DNA of 31,771 nucleotides from CAYUAI01 sp964442745 (lineage in GTDB: Bacteria > Pseudomonadota > Gammaproteobacteria > S012-40): assembly GCA_964442745.1 (NCBI GenBank), contig CAYUAI010000046.1:1-31771 (forward strand), read 5' to 3'. Shown in pieces: positions 8,885 to 17,512 of this stretch (position 1 is the first letter of the stretch; each line of letters begins with the position of its first letter). A program made the translations under genes and the position numbers. Under the pieces are notes generated by a model. That model made no database searches, was not told where the DNA came from, and saw nothing but the letters and a program-made list of their open reading frames with translations.

Positions 8885-10513
8885 TTAATTACTCAAATTA
8901 AAATTGTATTTATATGGGAGTTTCCAAATAATAAGGCATGATTTATTGTTTTCTGACAATCTTCGGTATGACACAGGGGAACTTTTGTAATATTCATCAT
9001 TAATAGATACCTTGACCGAATATCCTTTAGGCGTATATTTTAATTTTCCTTTATAAGCATTGATACTAATTTTTTTCTCTGTGTAATCACAGCTTGTTTC
9101 TGTGTGGGCGATGTATTTTGTGTTTTGTTGTAAAAGTAATTCCTTAATTGTCCCATTGAGTATACTGTCCTGAAACGCATAACTATTAATCAACCCATCC
9201 AGGTTTATCGTCGCTCGCTCATTGAAGTAACCAAAGATTCCGGCATCCGCCACCGCAATTGACTCATTTTCTTTTGAATGATTTTTAAACCAAATGGCAG
9301 AATTATATACATAGCGAAGATGCTGTCCCTTGTCCAGATAGATAAGAAAAGAATAACCTATGGTCGCAATTGTTAGAAAAACTAGAACCGCACGGTTTAC
9401 CAATGTTTTGGAATGTGAAGAAAAAGTGTTAGTGATGAGATATGGTATGAATATAACCATCAAGGGGATGTATGCTACGAAGTGCCATTGAGATACTGCC
9501 CACCGCATAAATAACATAGTCCATGCTAAGTGTAGAAAGGAGCCGACTAGGAAGACAGTTAAAACAATTTGTTGACTGACAATGTCTTGAATAAACATAT
9601 GCTTCTTCTGTAGCAATTGTTTTATAGACCAAGCGATGATTAACAACAATGAAGCGATATATGGCACGGCACCGAAACTAAAATTTTTATCAATATAGGG
9701 ATGTGGAAATGAGCTTTTAATGGCGCCTGATATTGGTGTGAGATGTTCAAAGTTAATGTAATTCCATAAAAAATAAGGGAGTGCTAGCGATGAAAATATC
9801 AAAATACTAGAGAAATAAGTTACGGCTAACTCAAAAGCATTATGGGTAATGGATTTGTATTTTCTATGATATAAAATCTTTAGTAGTACGAGCGCGATTA
9901 TGAAAAAAGCGGTATCGAGGCGAATCAAAAAAAGAGTACCAAACAGTAGTCCCACGAGAATCTTGTTACGCGTATTAATTTCACTCAGAAAAGCATATTT
10001 ATAATCCAGTGACAGCATAAAAAACAACCAGAAAAGCAAAAGCGCGCTTTCTAACCCATTTAATGATATGGCTAACGGTGAAGCAAATATTGCAAGCAGG
10101 AGTAATGCCAAAATTCCGAATGGCTTGTTTTGTACTCTTGAGGTATATAACCAGCATAACCAAATGGACCCGAGTGTGAATAATGTTTGAATTGATAAAA
10201 TTATTCGTAGAGGGAGTTCGAGGTCGTTACCAGTGAGTTGATAGATGGGCAATAATATTACCATCCATAACGGATGGTAGCCATTCGTCTGGTTATATGT
10301 GTCAAAGCTTGAGCCTTGTCCGGCAACAATATTCAGTGCAACTTTGAAATAGTAGTAGGCATCATCAGAAAAAAAATAAATGATGGATGTGATTGGTGCG
10401 ATAAAAACATATAAAATGAATACGGATGCAATGAGTGATAATGCAATAAGCAGCTTTGTATCCGTTGTATCAAGGTTGAAATTTTTTATAGTAATGCTTT
10501 TTTTGGTCTGCAT
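8885..10513 (-). CDS. GT-C-fold membrane glycosyltransferase (second copy type)
   Basis: This 542-residue polytopic membrane protein has the same architecture as the gene 53 bp downstream. The first periplasmic loop contains SDDAYYYFKVALN (D50-D51) and then NGYHPLW, the pattern seen in many bacterial GT-C glycosyltransferases. About ten helices follow, then a soluble C-terminal domain. The protein should take a sugar from a polyprenyl phosphate and transfer it outside the cytoplasmic membrane. It follows the HAD-UbiA gene by 117 bp, which places the consumer of the lipid-linked sugar next to its makers. The two GT-C proteins differ enough in sequence to have different acceptor roles. Confidence 0.78.
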   Translation of the reverse strand: MQTKKSITIKNFNLDTTDTKLLIALSLIASVFILYVFIAPITSIIYFFSDDAYYYFKVALNIVAGQGSSFDTYNQTNGYHPLWMVILLPIYQLTGNDLELPLRIILSIQTLFTLGSIWLCWLYTSRVQNKPFGILALLLLAIFASPLAISLNGLESALLLFWLFFMLSLDYKYAFLSEINTRNKILVGLLFGTLFLIRLDTAFFIIALVLLKILYHRKYKSITHNAFELAVTYFSSILIFSSLALPYFLWNYINFEHLTPISGAIKSSFPHPYIDKNFSFGAVPYIASLLLIIAWSIKQLLQKKHMFIQDIVSQQIVLTVFLVGSFLHLAWTMLFMRWAVSQWHFVAYIPLMVIFIPYLITNTFSSHSKTLVNRAVLVFLTIATIGYSFLIYLDKGQHLRYVYNSAIWFKNHSKENESIAVADAGIFGYFNERATINLDGLINSYAFQDSILNGTIKELLLQQNTKYIAHTETSCDYTEKKISINAYKGKLKYTPKGYSVKVSINDEYYKSSPVSYRRLSENNKSCLIIWKLPYKYNFNLSN

Positions 10514-10630
10514 GGTGTATGAATTCGTTTTTCTTTATGTGGGCAGCTCTAGTTTTGCTTTATGCTAGCGGGAGCATTCGGTATATGCCGTTACATGTCA
10601 AATATACGTTTGTTGCGTGATCGTCGTGAA

Positions 10631-12064
10631 TTAGATCATATTGGCAATGACAAGGATGCAGGCTGCTAATACAGCAATGACTTGACTTTGCCAGTCTTTA
10701 AATGCAAAGACTACTGGATCTTCATTCATTTCGCCTCGACCGGTTTTTAACCAGACACGACTGATCCAATATAACAACAAAGGGCAAAGCAACCACAAAA
10801 TTTGTGGTTGAGAGTAAAACGTGAGAACTTTGTCTGAGTTAATATAGAGTGCAATAACAAGAACAGAAAGAAATCCGCTTGATGTTCCCATACTATGTAA
10901 ATATTCTAGATCAGATAAAACGTAACCTCGGCCATTTGACTTGACTTTATTTTCTTCTCGCATAGTCACAAGTTCGGCACTGCGTTTTACAAGAGCGAGG
11001 CTCAAAAATATAAACATTGAAAACGCCAGCAACCAAAAAGAAAGGGGAATATCGGTTGCAGCGCTTCCTGCAATGACCCTGATAGTGTAAAGAGAGGCCA
11101 ATAAAAGAACATCTACGATCACTTGCTTTTTTAAGAAAAAAGAGTAGGCAAGTGTTGTTATATAGTAACCTATGAGTATTAAGACGAAAATTGGAGGAAG
11201 AGTGAGGGCCAAGACAAGGCTGCTCAGCAGCAATAATGGTATGAGCTGGACGGCAATGATACTATTCACGGTTCCAGCGGCAAGGGGTCTATTTTTTTTT
11301 GTTGTATGTTGTCTGTCTGAAGACAAATCTAACATATCGTTAAGAAGATAGACGCTGGATGCACATAGTCCAAATGAAATAAATGCCACCGAAATATCGA
11401 TTAATAAAGTGATATCGTCTACTTTTTGTGCAGCAAGCAGCGGTAAAAAGAGTAGTGAATTTTTAACCCATTGATGAACCCTAATTGCTTTAATATATGC
11501 CTTTATTGAGGGTTGCGTTTCTTTAATAATCTGGGTTGGTTTATTGAGCTTGCTTGCTTGATTTTCAACCCCTGCTTCAGGATTAACAACGATGATTTCG
11601 CTAGAAGATTCCCAGATAGGCATGTCCTTTTTAGAATTTCCAGCATATGCAAAGTTATTATTTTTTGTATAGTTATAAATTTTTGATAATTTATTTTTAC
11701 CTGATAAATTAGTATCTAAATCGCTTGCTATCACGTGAGTAAAAATGTTTATGTGTTTGGAAATTTTATGAGCAATTTTTTCGTTTGTTGCTGTAGCAAG
11801 TATGATTTCTCTTTTGTTAGCGGATTCTATTTGTAAGTATTTAAGAAAAGTATCATTGTAAGGCAATAACGACGGATCGATATCGACTCTTGAGGCAATT
11901 TGTTCTTTTAGGTAGGATTTTCCTTTAAATAACCATCGAATGAGAAAAAAAATATACATTGGATTTTTTTTTAATAAGGAAAACGTCGACTCGACGAGCA
12001 TGTCAGCTTTTATCAATGTACCATCTAGATCAACAAATAGTGGCAATTTTGTGTCGCTATTCAT
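10631..12064 (-). CDS. HAD phosphatase-UbiA prenyltransferase fusion (decaprenyl-phosphate phosphoribosyltransferase-like)
   Basis: This 477-residue two-domain protein begins with a HAD hydrolase domain. Motif I is DLDGT at residues 12-16, motif II TATN near 91, a lysine in SGKNK, and motif IV AGNSKKD at 141-147. From about residue 185 it becomes a UbiA-family integral membrane transferase with the two Asp-rich motifs NDMLDLSSD (242-250) and YSFFLKKQVIVDV (307-319). UbiA members of this branch include mycobacterial Rv3806c, which puts phosphoribose from PRPP onto decaprenyl phosphate. The fused HAD domain could remove the 5-phosphate, a step assigned to a separate PAP2 phosphatase (Rv3807c) in mycobacteria. 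The DprE1- and DprE2-like genes directly upstream support this reading. Other prenyl-transfer reactions cannot be excluded. Confidence 0.85.
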   Translation of the reverse strand: MNSDTKLPLFVDLDGTLIKADMLVESTFSLLKKNPMYIFFLIRWLFKGKSYLKEQIASRVDIDPSLLPYNDTFLKYLQIESANKREIILATATNEKIAHKISKHINIFTHVIASDLDTNLSGKNKLSKIYNYTKNNNFAYAGNSKKDMPIWESSSEIIVVNPEAGVENQASKLNKPTQIIKETQPSIKAYIKAIRVHQWVKNSLLFLPLLAAQKVDDITLLIDISVAFISFGLCASSVYLLNDMLDLSSDRQHTTKKNRPLAAGTVNSIIAVQLIPLLLLSSLVLALTLPPIFVLILIGYYITTLAYSFFLKKQVIVDVLLLASLYTIRVIAGSAATDIPLSFWLLAFSMFIFLSLALVKRSAELVTMREENKVKSNGRGYVLSDLEYLHSMGTSSGFLSVLVIALYINSDKVLTFYSQPQILWLLCPLLLYWISRVWLKTGRGEMNEDPVVFAFKDWQSQVIAVLAACILVIANMI

Positions 12065-12122
12065 ATTTTTTATTTTTCTCTTGTATTGAATTGATCGGTA
12101 ATGTCGATCTTTTATAAAATAA

Positions 12123-12854
12123 TTATATGTTTAGTTTTATGAAAATTTTCTCAGGAATCATTTTTATGATTATCATGATGTAACGCCATATCCATAGCGT
12201 ATAAATTACGGGCTTGTTTTTTTTGTAAGCGATGTATACATCCTTGGCTATTTTTTCTGGGCTAGCGGTTAATTTTTCTGGCAAATCGAGATCTTGTGTC
12301 ATTTTAGTACGGGCAAAACCGGGTAAAACGGTGATAACAGACACGTTTGATGCTTTTAATCGATTTCTCAATCCACTCAGGTAGGCTGTTAATCCGGCTT
12401 TAGCGGATCCGTATAGATAATTGCTTTGTCTACCACGATCTCCTGCGACTGAACTGATACCGATGATGCAGCCATGACGATTTTTTTCCATATCGTTGGC
12501 TATTACTTCGAGTATACTAGTGACCCCGATGTAATTGCTCTCAATGATTTTATGTGCTTCTTTAAAGTCATCTTGTGCAGTTTGTTGATTTCCAAGATAA
12601 CCGAAGCTAACGATAACCACATCTGGCTTGCTTCTTAACGACTGATAAAAATCATGATGGGAATGATAATTACTTCCGTCAAATGAGTATGTATACACAT
12701 CAACTGAATAACGTGATTTTAGATCAAGTTTCTTTTTATTAAGTTGATCTTGGTTTCTAGATGCAAGATGAATTGTGGCTTTTTCTGTTTGTGAAAATTC
12801 CTTTGCGATAGCGTAGCCAATATCAGAATTAGCACCTAAGATTAAAATATTCAT
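12123..12854 (-). CDS. SDR-family NAD(P)-dependent reductase, DprE2-like
   Basis: This 243-residue short-chain dehydrogenase has the nucleotide-binding loop GANSDIG at residues 7-13, the catalytic serine in SSVAG at 134-138, and the Tyr-Lys pair Y148/K152 in YGSAK. In mycobacteria DprE2 reduces the 2-keto intermediate made by DprE1 to decaprenyl-phospho-arabinose. Here the gene starts 2 bp after the stop of the DprE1-like gene, as in Rv3790-Rv3791, so the pair very likely carries out the same two-step C2' epimerisation. The hydrophobic C-terminal helix (residues 222-235) could seat it at the membrane with its lipid substrate, as known for this family. Confidence 0.87.
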   Translation of the reverse strand: MNILILGANSDIGYAIAKEFSQTEKATIHLASRNQDQLNKKKLDLKSRYSVDVYTYSFDGSNYHSHHDFYQSLRSKPDVVIVSFGYLGNQQTAQDDFKEAHKIIESNYIGVTSILEVIANDMEKNRHGCIIGISSVAGDRGRQSNYLYGSAKAGLTAYLSGLRNRLKASNVSVITVLPGFARTKMTQDLDLPEKLTASPEKIAKDVYIAYKKNKPVIYTLWIWRYIMIIIKMIPEKIFIKLNI

Positions 12855-12856
12855 TG

Positions 12857-14155
12857 TTATATACCTAGCCTGGCTGATTGTAGCGACTGGAACTTTATGG
12901 TTGAGTCGATTTTTTTTCGAAGGTCAATAAATTTATGTATATTCGGGTATGTGTGTGTAAAAAAATCTTTGGACATTCGTGAATCTTTTGTAAGATATAC
13001 ACGCCCACCATAATATTGAACAATTTCATCCAGTTTAGATAAAAATACTAGAAGGTTTGAATCCATTTTAAAATCCAAGGCTAAAGTATAACCTTCCTTG
13101 GGGAAAGATAACCAGTTTTTATTCTCTGTGCCAAATAATTTTAGTACAGATAAAAACGAACCTCTTTTATTGTTTGATATGTGTTTAAGCATTTTAGTTA
13201 TACCTTCAAAACCTACTTTTTTTGGAATGACACATTGGTATTGAATAAATCCTTTTTTGCCATAAAGATTGTTCCAGTTGAGAAGGTTGTCTAATGGATA
13301 AAAAAAGGTATTGAGATGCACTCTATCGTTTTTTTGTTTGCCGCGTATTCGACAATAGTATAATGAATTAAATGCTTTAATGGTAAATTGATTTAAGATT
13401 GAGCTTGGCATGTTAGTCGGAACGGATTTGTATTTTTTAGGATCAATAATCAATTCACCACTATTGCTATGCTCGCCAACCATTAACAATGACCGACCAA
13501 GCTGGTCCCCTGTTGCTAGGCAATCAAGCCAAGCAACGGAGTATTTGCTGGATTCGTACTGTTCAAAAAGTTGAAAAATTTCTTGAAGGTTTTTCGCTTT
13601 TATTGTTTTTTGGTTTATAAATGCACTGTTTATAGGGATGAGTTGAATAGTGGCCTCTAAAATAATACCGGTTAACCCCATGCCTCCACAGGTGGCATGA
13701 AAGAGGTCTTGGTTAGTTTTCTTGCTGCACACGGAGATGCTTCCATCAGGTAGCATTAGCTTAATAGCTTTGATCCATTCTGAGAAACATCCATCGTGAT
13801 GATGGTTCTTGCCATGTACATCGCTTGCGATAGCTCCGCCGATAGAAACATATTTTGTTCCTGGCGTGACGGCGGGAAACCAACCCCGAGGCATCAGGCA
13901 ATCAATTATTTCTGAAAGACTGACTCCCGCCTCACAGGTGAGTACCCCCGAAGTATCATCGAACGCTATAAAATGGTTATACCGTGCGGTCAAAAAAATA
14001 TCTTCTGCTAACGAGCTGTCACCATAACTTCTGCCAAATCCACGTGCAACGCATTTATTTTTTTTTATAAGTTGCGCCCTGAGTTCTTTCTCTGTGTCAA
14101 AGATATGTTGTTGTGTTTCGACAGCAGGATATTTACCCCATCCTGATATTTTCAT
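12857..14155 (-). CDS. FAD-binding oxidoreductase, DprE1-like (decaprenylphosphoryl-ribose 2'-oxidase family)
   Basis: This 432-residue FAD-linked oxidase has the PCMH-type FAD-binding fold: RGFGRSYGDSS at 39-48, SIGGAIASDVHGKNHH at 104-119 and GGMGLTG at 157-163. The C-terminal cap contains SVLKLFG and LTKDSR (K390), which align with the mycobacterial DprE1 segment around Lys418. The benzothiazinone-reactive cysteine of M. tuberculosis DprE1 (Cys387) corresponds here to Ala359. The enzyme should oxidise the 2'-hydroxyl of a polyprenyl-phospho-ribose in partnership with the SDR 2 bp downstream. It starts 6 bp after the GtrA-like gene. Length and motifs are complete. Confidence 0.9.
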   Translation of the reverse strand: MKISGWGKYPAVETQQHIFDTEKELRAQLIKKNKCVARGFGRSYGDSSLAEDIFLTARYNHFIAFDDTSGVLTCEAGVSLSEIIDCLMPRGWFPAVTPGTKYVSIGGAIASDVHGKNHHHDGCFSEWIKAIKLMLPDGSISVCSKKTNQDLFHATCGGMGLTGIILEATIQLIPINSAFINQKTIKAKNLQEIFQLFEQYESSKYSVAWLDCLATGDQLGRSLLMVGEHSNSGELIIDPKKYKSVPTNMPSSILNQFTIKAFNSLYYCRIRGKQKNDRVHLNTFFYPLDNLLNWNNLYGKKGFIQYQCVIPKKVGFEGITKMLKHISNNKRGSFLSVLKLFGTENKNWLSFPKEGYTLALDFKMDSNLLVFLSKLDEIVQYYGGRVYLTKDSRMSKDFFTHTYPNIHKFIDLRKKIDSTIKFQSLQSARLGI

Positions 14156-14161
14156 ATACGA

Positions 14162-14620
14162 TTAACCTTGTTCGAAAACATATTTTTTGTCTAGATGATA
14201 TTTGAGCCAATAGCCTATCATTAACCCTAAAATACCACCGATATATCGCATCATTTTTGTATCAAATGCATAATGAAATCCATATTCAAACCCCCAGAAA
14301 ATAACAGTCGTAAATATTCCCATCGTAGAATAGATAATAAATATCCGAGTATCATGAGATAAATTTTGTGTTTGGTAAAAGAAAATGTATTTTTTGTCCA
14401 GTATATATTTAATGACAAGACCGGTGATGGTGCCAGCAATAATCGAAGCTTCAATATAGTAATGCCAAGTATAAATATGTGTACTCAACTCTTGGGTAGC
14501 TAAATTTATTATTGTTGCGATAATAGCAAAAATTGAATATTTTACTGCGAATGGCATGTTGGCGATACAGATGGTCGCTGATTGGATGAATGTCAAATGA
14601 TTTTTTTTGGTATGATACAC
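14162..14620 (-). CDS. GtrA-family small membrane protein
   Basis: This 152-residue protein has four hydrophobic helices and basic loops, including DKKYIF and a second LDKKYVF repeat near the end, both characteristic of the GtrA/DPMS family. Members are proposed to flip polyprenyl-phosphate sugars across the membrane or to anchor partner transferases. The mycobacterial homologue Rv3789 lies directly beside dprE1, as here. The start is a GTG preceded by AGGA about ten bases upstream, overlapping the end of the WecG gene. Its stop is 6 bp from the DprE1-like start, indicating translational coupling. The flipping role is plausible but debated even for Rv3789. Confidence 0.85.
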   Translation of the reverse strand: MYHTKKNHLTFIQSATICIANMPFAVKYSIFAIIATIINLATQELSTHIYTWHYYIEASIIAGTITGLVIKYILDKKYIFFYQTQNLSHDTRIFIIYSTMGIFTTVIFWGFEYGFHYAFDTKMMRYIGGILGLMIGYWLKYHLDKKYVFEQG

Positions 14621-14636
14621 TGTATAATCATCCTAA

Positions 14637-15422
14637 CTATGTCTTCAGCGAGCGATCAGAAAAATTCTTCTTAATAAAAATTTCCTTTAGCACTAAAAAA
14701 ATAAATATTGCATTAGTAACCAAATATCTTCTCCAAAGTCTTCGAGGTTCTTGTTTGACTCGATATAGCCATTCTAAACCAAAGTTTTGCCAGCTAAGAG
14801 GGGCTCTTTTTACTTTTCCTGATACGATATCAAAAGAACCTCCGACACCATGGACGATGGGGACACTCATTGTGTTGCTCCACTTGGCCATGAAATTTTC
14901 CTTTTTAGGTGAAGTGATCGCGATAAATAATATATCTGCCTCGGATTTAGCAATTTCAGCGGCGATGTTTGGCTCGTCATTGGAAGAATAATATCCATTG
15001 TGTCGACCAGCAATGATAATATTAGGGTAGTCTTTTTTAATTTCTTGTTCGACCAGTGCTGATACTTCTTCAGTCGCTCCCAGGAAATAAACTCGATATT
15101 TTTTAATATTTCCTCTCTCAAGCAAGCGATACATTAAGTCAATTCCAGCAACTCTTTCCGGTAATGCTTTCCCCAGGATTTTACTTGCCAAAACCACAGA
15201 ATAGCCATCGGCAAGTATCAAATCAGAACTTATCACATCTTGTCGTAAGTCTATATTTTTTCTCATATTGACAATTTTTGCTGCATTAACAACGCCTATT
15301 TGTATAGGATCCTTATCAAGGATTGCAGAATCAATTATATCTAATAATTGATTCATCGCAATTTGGTTTATTGAAATGCCGAACATTTTAATTGTTTTTT
15401 TTGCTACGATTGGTAGAGCCAT
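14637..15422 (-). CDS. WecG/TagA/CpsF family glycosyltransferase (GT26)
   Basis: This 261-residue protein has the signature parts of the family: VVNAAKIVNMRKN at 44-56, the conserved ADGYSVVLASKILG beginning at 71, ERVAGIDLM, and GVGGSFDIVSGK near 190. The family adds N-acetylmannosamine or its uronic acid, or a related sugar, to a lipid-linked first sugar; the sugar here is unknown. A basic C-terminal tail with a hydrophobic stretch fits the known peripheral-membrane attachment. The ATG is preceded by GGGGAT about ten bases upstream. It is the first gene of the minus-strand cluster. The DNA just upstream is scarred by mobile-element debris, so the original promoter or upstream genes may have been lost. 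Confidence 0.9.
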   Translation of the reverse strand: MALPIVAKKTIKMFGISINQIAMNQLLDIIDSAILDKDPIQIGVVNAAKIVNMRKNIDLRQDVISSDLILADGYSVVLASKILGKALPERVAGIDLMYRLLERGNIKKYRVYFLGATEEVSALVEQEIKKDYPNIIIAGRHNGYYSSNDEPNIAAEIAKSEADILFIAITSPKKENFMAKWSNTMSVPIVHGVGGSFDIVSGKVKRAPLSWQNFGLEWLYRVKQEPRRLWRRYLVTNAIFIFLVLKEIFIKKNFSDRSLKT

Positions 15423-15429
15423 AAGTTAA

Positions 15430-15555
15430 TCCCCATGATTTTCAATTTCGCCGTGATGTTGCAACAGGCGGTGCAATTGCTACTGAATTAGCAGGCCATG
15501 AAAGTGGATAAATTGCAGAGCGAATGTTAAATTTATTATCATCTTATTTACGCTG
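15430..15555 (+). other. Coding-like scrap, possibly a tyrosine recombinase C-terminus
   Basis: Read on the plus strand, about 40 codons between wecG and the IS remnant give PHDFQFRRDVATGGAI, then LAGHESG, a TAA, and IAERMLNLLSSYLR before a TGA. The PHDF..RR...AT and L.GHES spacing vaguely resembles box II of tyrosine recombinases. The fragment is too short and already carries a stop, so I call it only a remnant. No start codon or ribosome binding site belongs to it. Confidence 0.2.
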
Positions 15556-15583
15556 AATATTTTAGAAGCGATTCGGTTAAAAA

Positions 15584-16467
15584 TCAAGCAAACCTTGTTG
15601 ACATAATGCGCACCATGGCAATTCTCAGCATACTGTCAGCCATTAATGTGAGTATTTCATGGTCTTTTGAAGGGCGTCGATAATTGCCTAACCAACCAAA
15701 GGCACGTTCAACGATCCAACGAATGGGTAATGCAGCAAAGGTGTCTTTGATTTTTGTTGAAAACTTAGGAAGAGTGATCCCTAATTGTATTTTTAACAAA
15801 CTTCAACAAACTCAACCGCAGTTCCTCAATATCCAGCCTCCCCTGAGAACGCATTGATCCTTACATATTTCTCTTTGACTTGAGCCAAAACGTGTCTCCG
15901 ATAAATTGGCGGCATGTACAATGACGTGAATTAAGTAAGTGACCTAAGCTGTCGATGCCAATATGGCGCTTTCGGCCTTTCACTTTTTTTCCATCATTAC
16001 AACTTCGTTGTTCACTTGGTCCTACGATCTTGACGCTTTGTGTATCAATGATGGTGTAACTTGGTATCGAAGTTTTTGCGTTTTTTTCGATAGAATCGAT
16101 TCAGCTCGTCTAACACCTTTTCCCAAACACCACGACGGCTCCATTGGCTATAATGATCGCAGACTGTTTCCCAAGGTGGGATATCACTGGGTAACATTCG
16201 TTACTAGGCACCGGTCTTGTTGAGGTATAAAATCGCATCCACTATCGCCCGTTTGCTGCGATCAGGTTTCGCGCCTCGTTTACTTTTTGCGTAAAAATAA
16301 AATTCGATGCGTTGCCATTGTTCGTTTGTACAATCCGTATTGTACAATGGATAAAATCCGCTTTGTGTTGAAAAAAAGCATTTCACCGTTCGGGTACTTT
16401 TCAACCAATCAGATTCTAAGAGCTTCAGTATCTCCTTCTGTGTTTTTCTCAAGATTGCAAACCCCAA
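15584..16467 (-). mobile_element. IS5-family insertion sequence remnant (DDE transposase pseudogene)
   Basis: The N-terminal piece (16467 down to 16204) contains the DUF4096-type start with LYNTDCTNEQWQRIE and KRAIVDAILYLNKTG. Two stops (TAG TAA) then interrupt the frame where related transposases read Cys-Gln-Trp. The same frame resumes with RMLPSDIPPWETVCDHYSQW and runs to about 16050, where a frameshift occurs. The DDE region IIDTQSVK and GRKRHIGIDS follows in another frame. The C-terminal piece (15799-15584) reads RWIVERAFGWLGNYRR and matches IS5-family ends. At least two stops and two frameshifts make it non-functional. I could not identify terminal inverted repeats or target duplications. 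Confidence 0.85.
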
Positions 16468-17512
16468 GATTATAAACCCGGTCGTTTTAAATTTGCAACG
16501 AATTTAAGTATATGTATAAACGAATAAGTATATGCACATAAGAATTTTTCTTAGAAATATAAGAAGATATAGTAGCTGGTCGGTCCTTGGATGAAGGATC
16601 ACGGCAAATTCAGCATTATTAAATATAGAAAAAGTATGCTACTAAATTTTCTGACATATGTTGAACTTAGTGTTCGTAGGGTTATGAGTGTATTGTCTTG
16701 ATTAATAATTATCCATTATGATAGCATGTGGATGCTTTTGCACACATTCAAAGAGCCGCTAAGAGTATCCTTATGTTCATTTGTAGGATGCAGAGAATGG
16801 GCGCGTAATAATTTTTTTTCGCGCTCTAGATTTAGTTTATATTCGCCTATATTGGAACTCGTTCTAACTGAGTAGAAGTGTAGAAATAATCACTCTATTT
16901 CGAACTTTAGTGAAGGAGGCATCAATAGCAGGCGATGATGAGTAGAAGATAACGATTGTATGAAGGCCGGCAATAGGTACCTTGACACACTCCGCGCCCA
17001 TTCCTAAGAAATTAAATCGTCGTGAATATCGCGAGGGGTATAGAAATAGAAAAAACAGGGAAAACATTAAAGAATAATCTCAGATAAAGAGTTATAATAG
17101 TTATTGATAAATTGATTCTGCTATTGGTTTTTTTTGATGAAAAAACCAATATTAGGCAGCCTAATTTCCAATGAATTGTTTTATTAATGTTCAGTCTGTA
17201 CAGATGATATTCAAATTATTGAATGCGCATTTATGTTGAATGATTTTTTGATTCCCTCAAACCATAAAAATACGAATATCAACAGATTTTTGAGAATTTG
17301 ATTTTTACAGCGCTGAAAAATAGCCCAAGTGCTCTCACAATAGGCAGTGGTTATGTATGTTTTCTCAGCAGTATGCTTGTTACATCAGTTTTTATAAATT
17401 TTAGGCTGTCCAATGTCCGAAAAAAACCTGCGTACCTTTCTTTAGTAGGGTAACGGTTTTAACCGTTTCCTTGCAAAATAATTCACAAAGTCCTAAATGA
17501 TGGTTTGGATAT
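16468..17512. other. Intergenic region of about 1 kb upstream of the chain-length operon
   Basis: No recognisable gene is seen here. A GC-rich dyad with six paired bases lies at 16799-16826 (GGGCGCG...CGCGCTC), and an 11-bp A/T-rich hairpin ATTGGTTTTTT-TTGATG-AAAAAACCAAT at 17123-17150. A 67-codon minus-strand frame at 16864-17067 has no ribosome binding site and no family resemblance. The length and AT content are consistent with a long regulatory leader of an exopolysaccharide operon or with eroded mobile DNA. A perfect dyad at 17452-17467 is listed separately. Confidence 0.4.
17452..17467. promoter_or_regulatory. Perfect dyad AACGGTT-TT-AACCGTT upstream of the chain-length gene
   Basis: Seven-base arms separated by two bases form a perfect inverted repeat, ending 45 bp before the ATG of the chain-length determinant. 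Its position and symmetry fit a binding site for a dimeric regulator of the 17513-21943 operon. A weak -35/-10-like pair (TTGCAA at 17471, TAAATG at 17494) follows but would start transcription almost at the ATG, so I do not call it. The identity of any regulator is unknown. Confidence 0.4.

Noticed and set aside
16864..17067. 67-codon minus-strand frame as a gene
   Set aside because: No ribosome binding site, no family resemblance, and it lies in an eroded region.
17123..17150. A/T-rich hairpin with 11-bp arms as a terminator
   Set aside because: The T-run is in the arm rather than after the stem, and no gene ends just before it.
17471..17499. TTGCAA-N17-TAAATG as promoter of the chain-length gene
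   Set aside because: Transcription would begin almost at the ATG, leaving no room for a leader or ribosome binding site.
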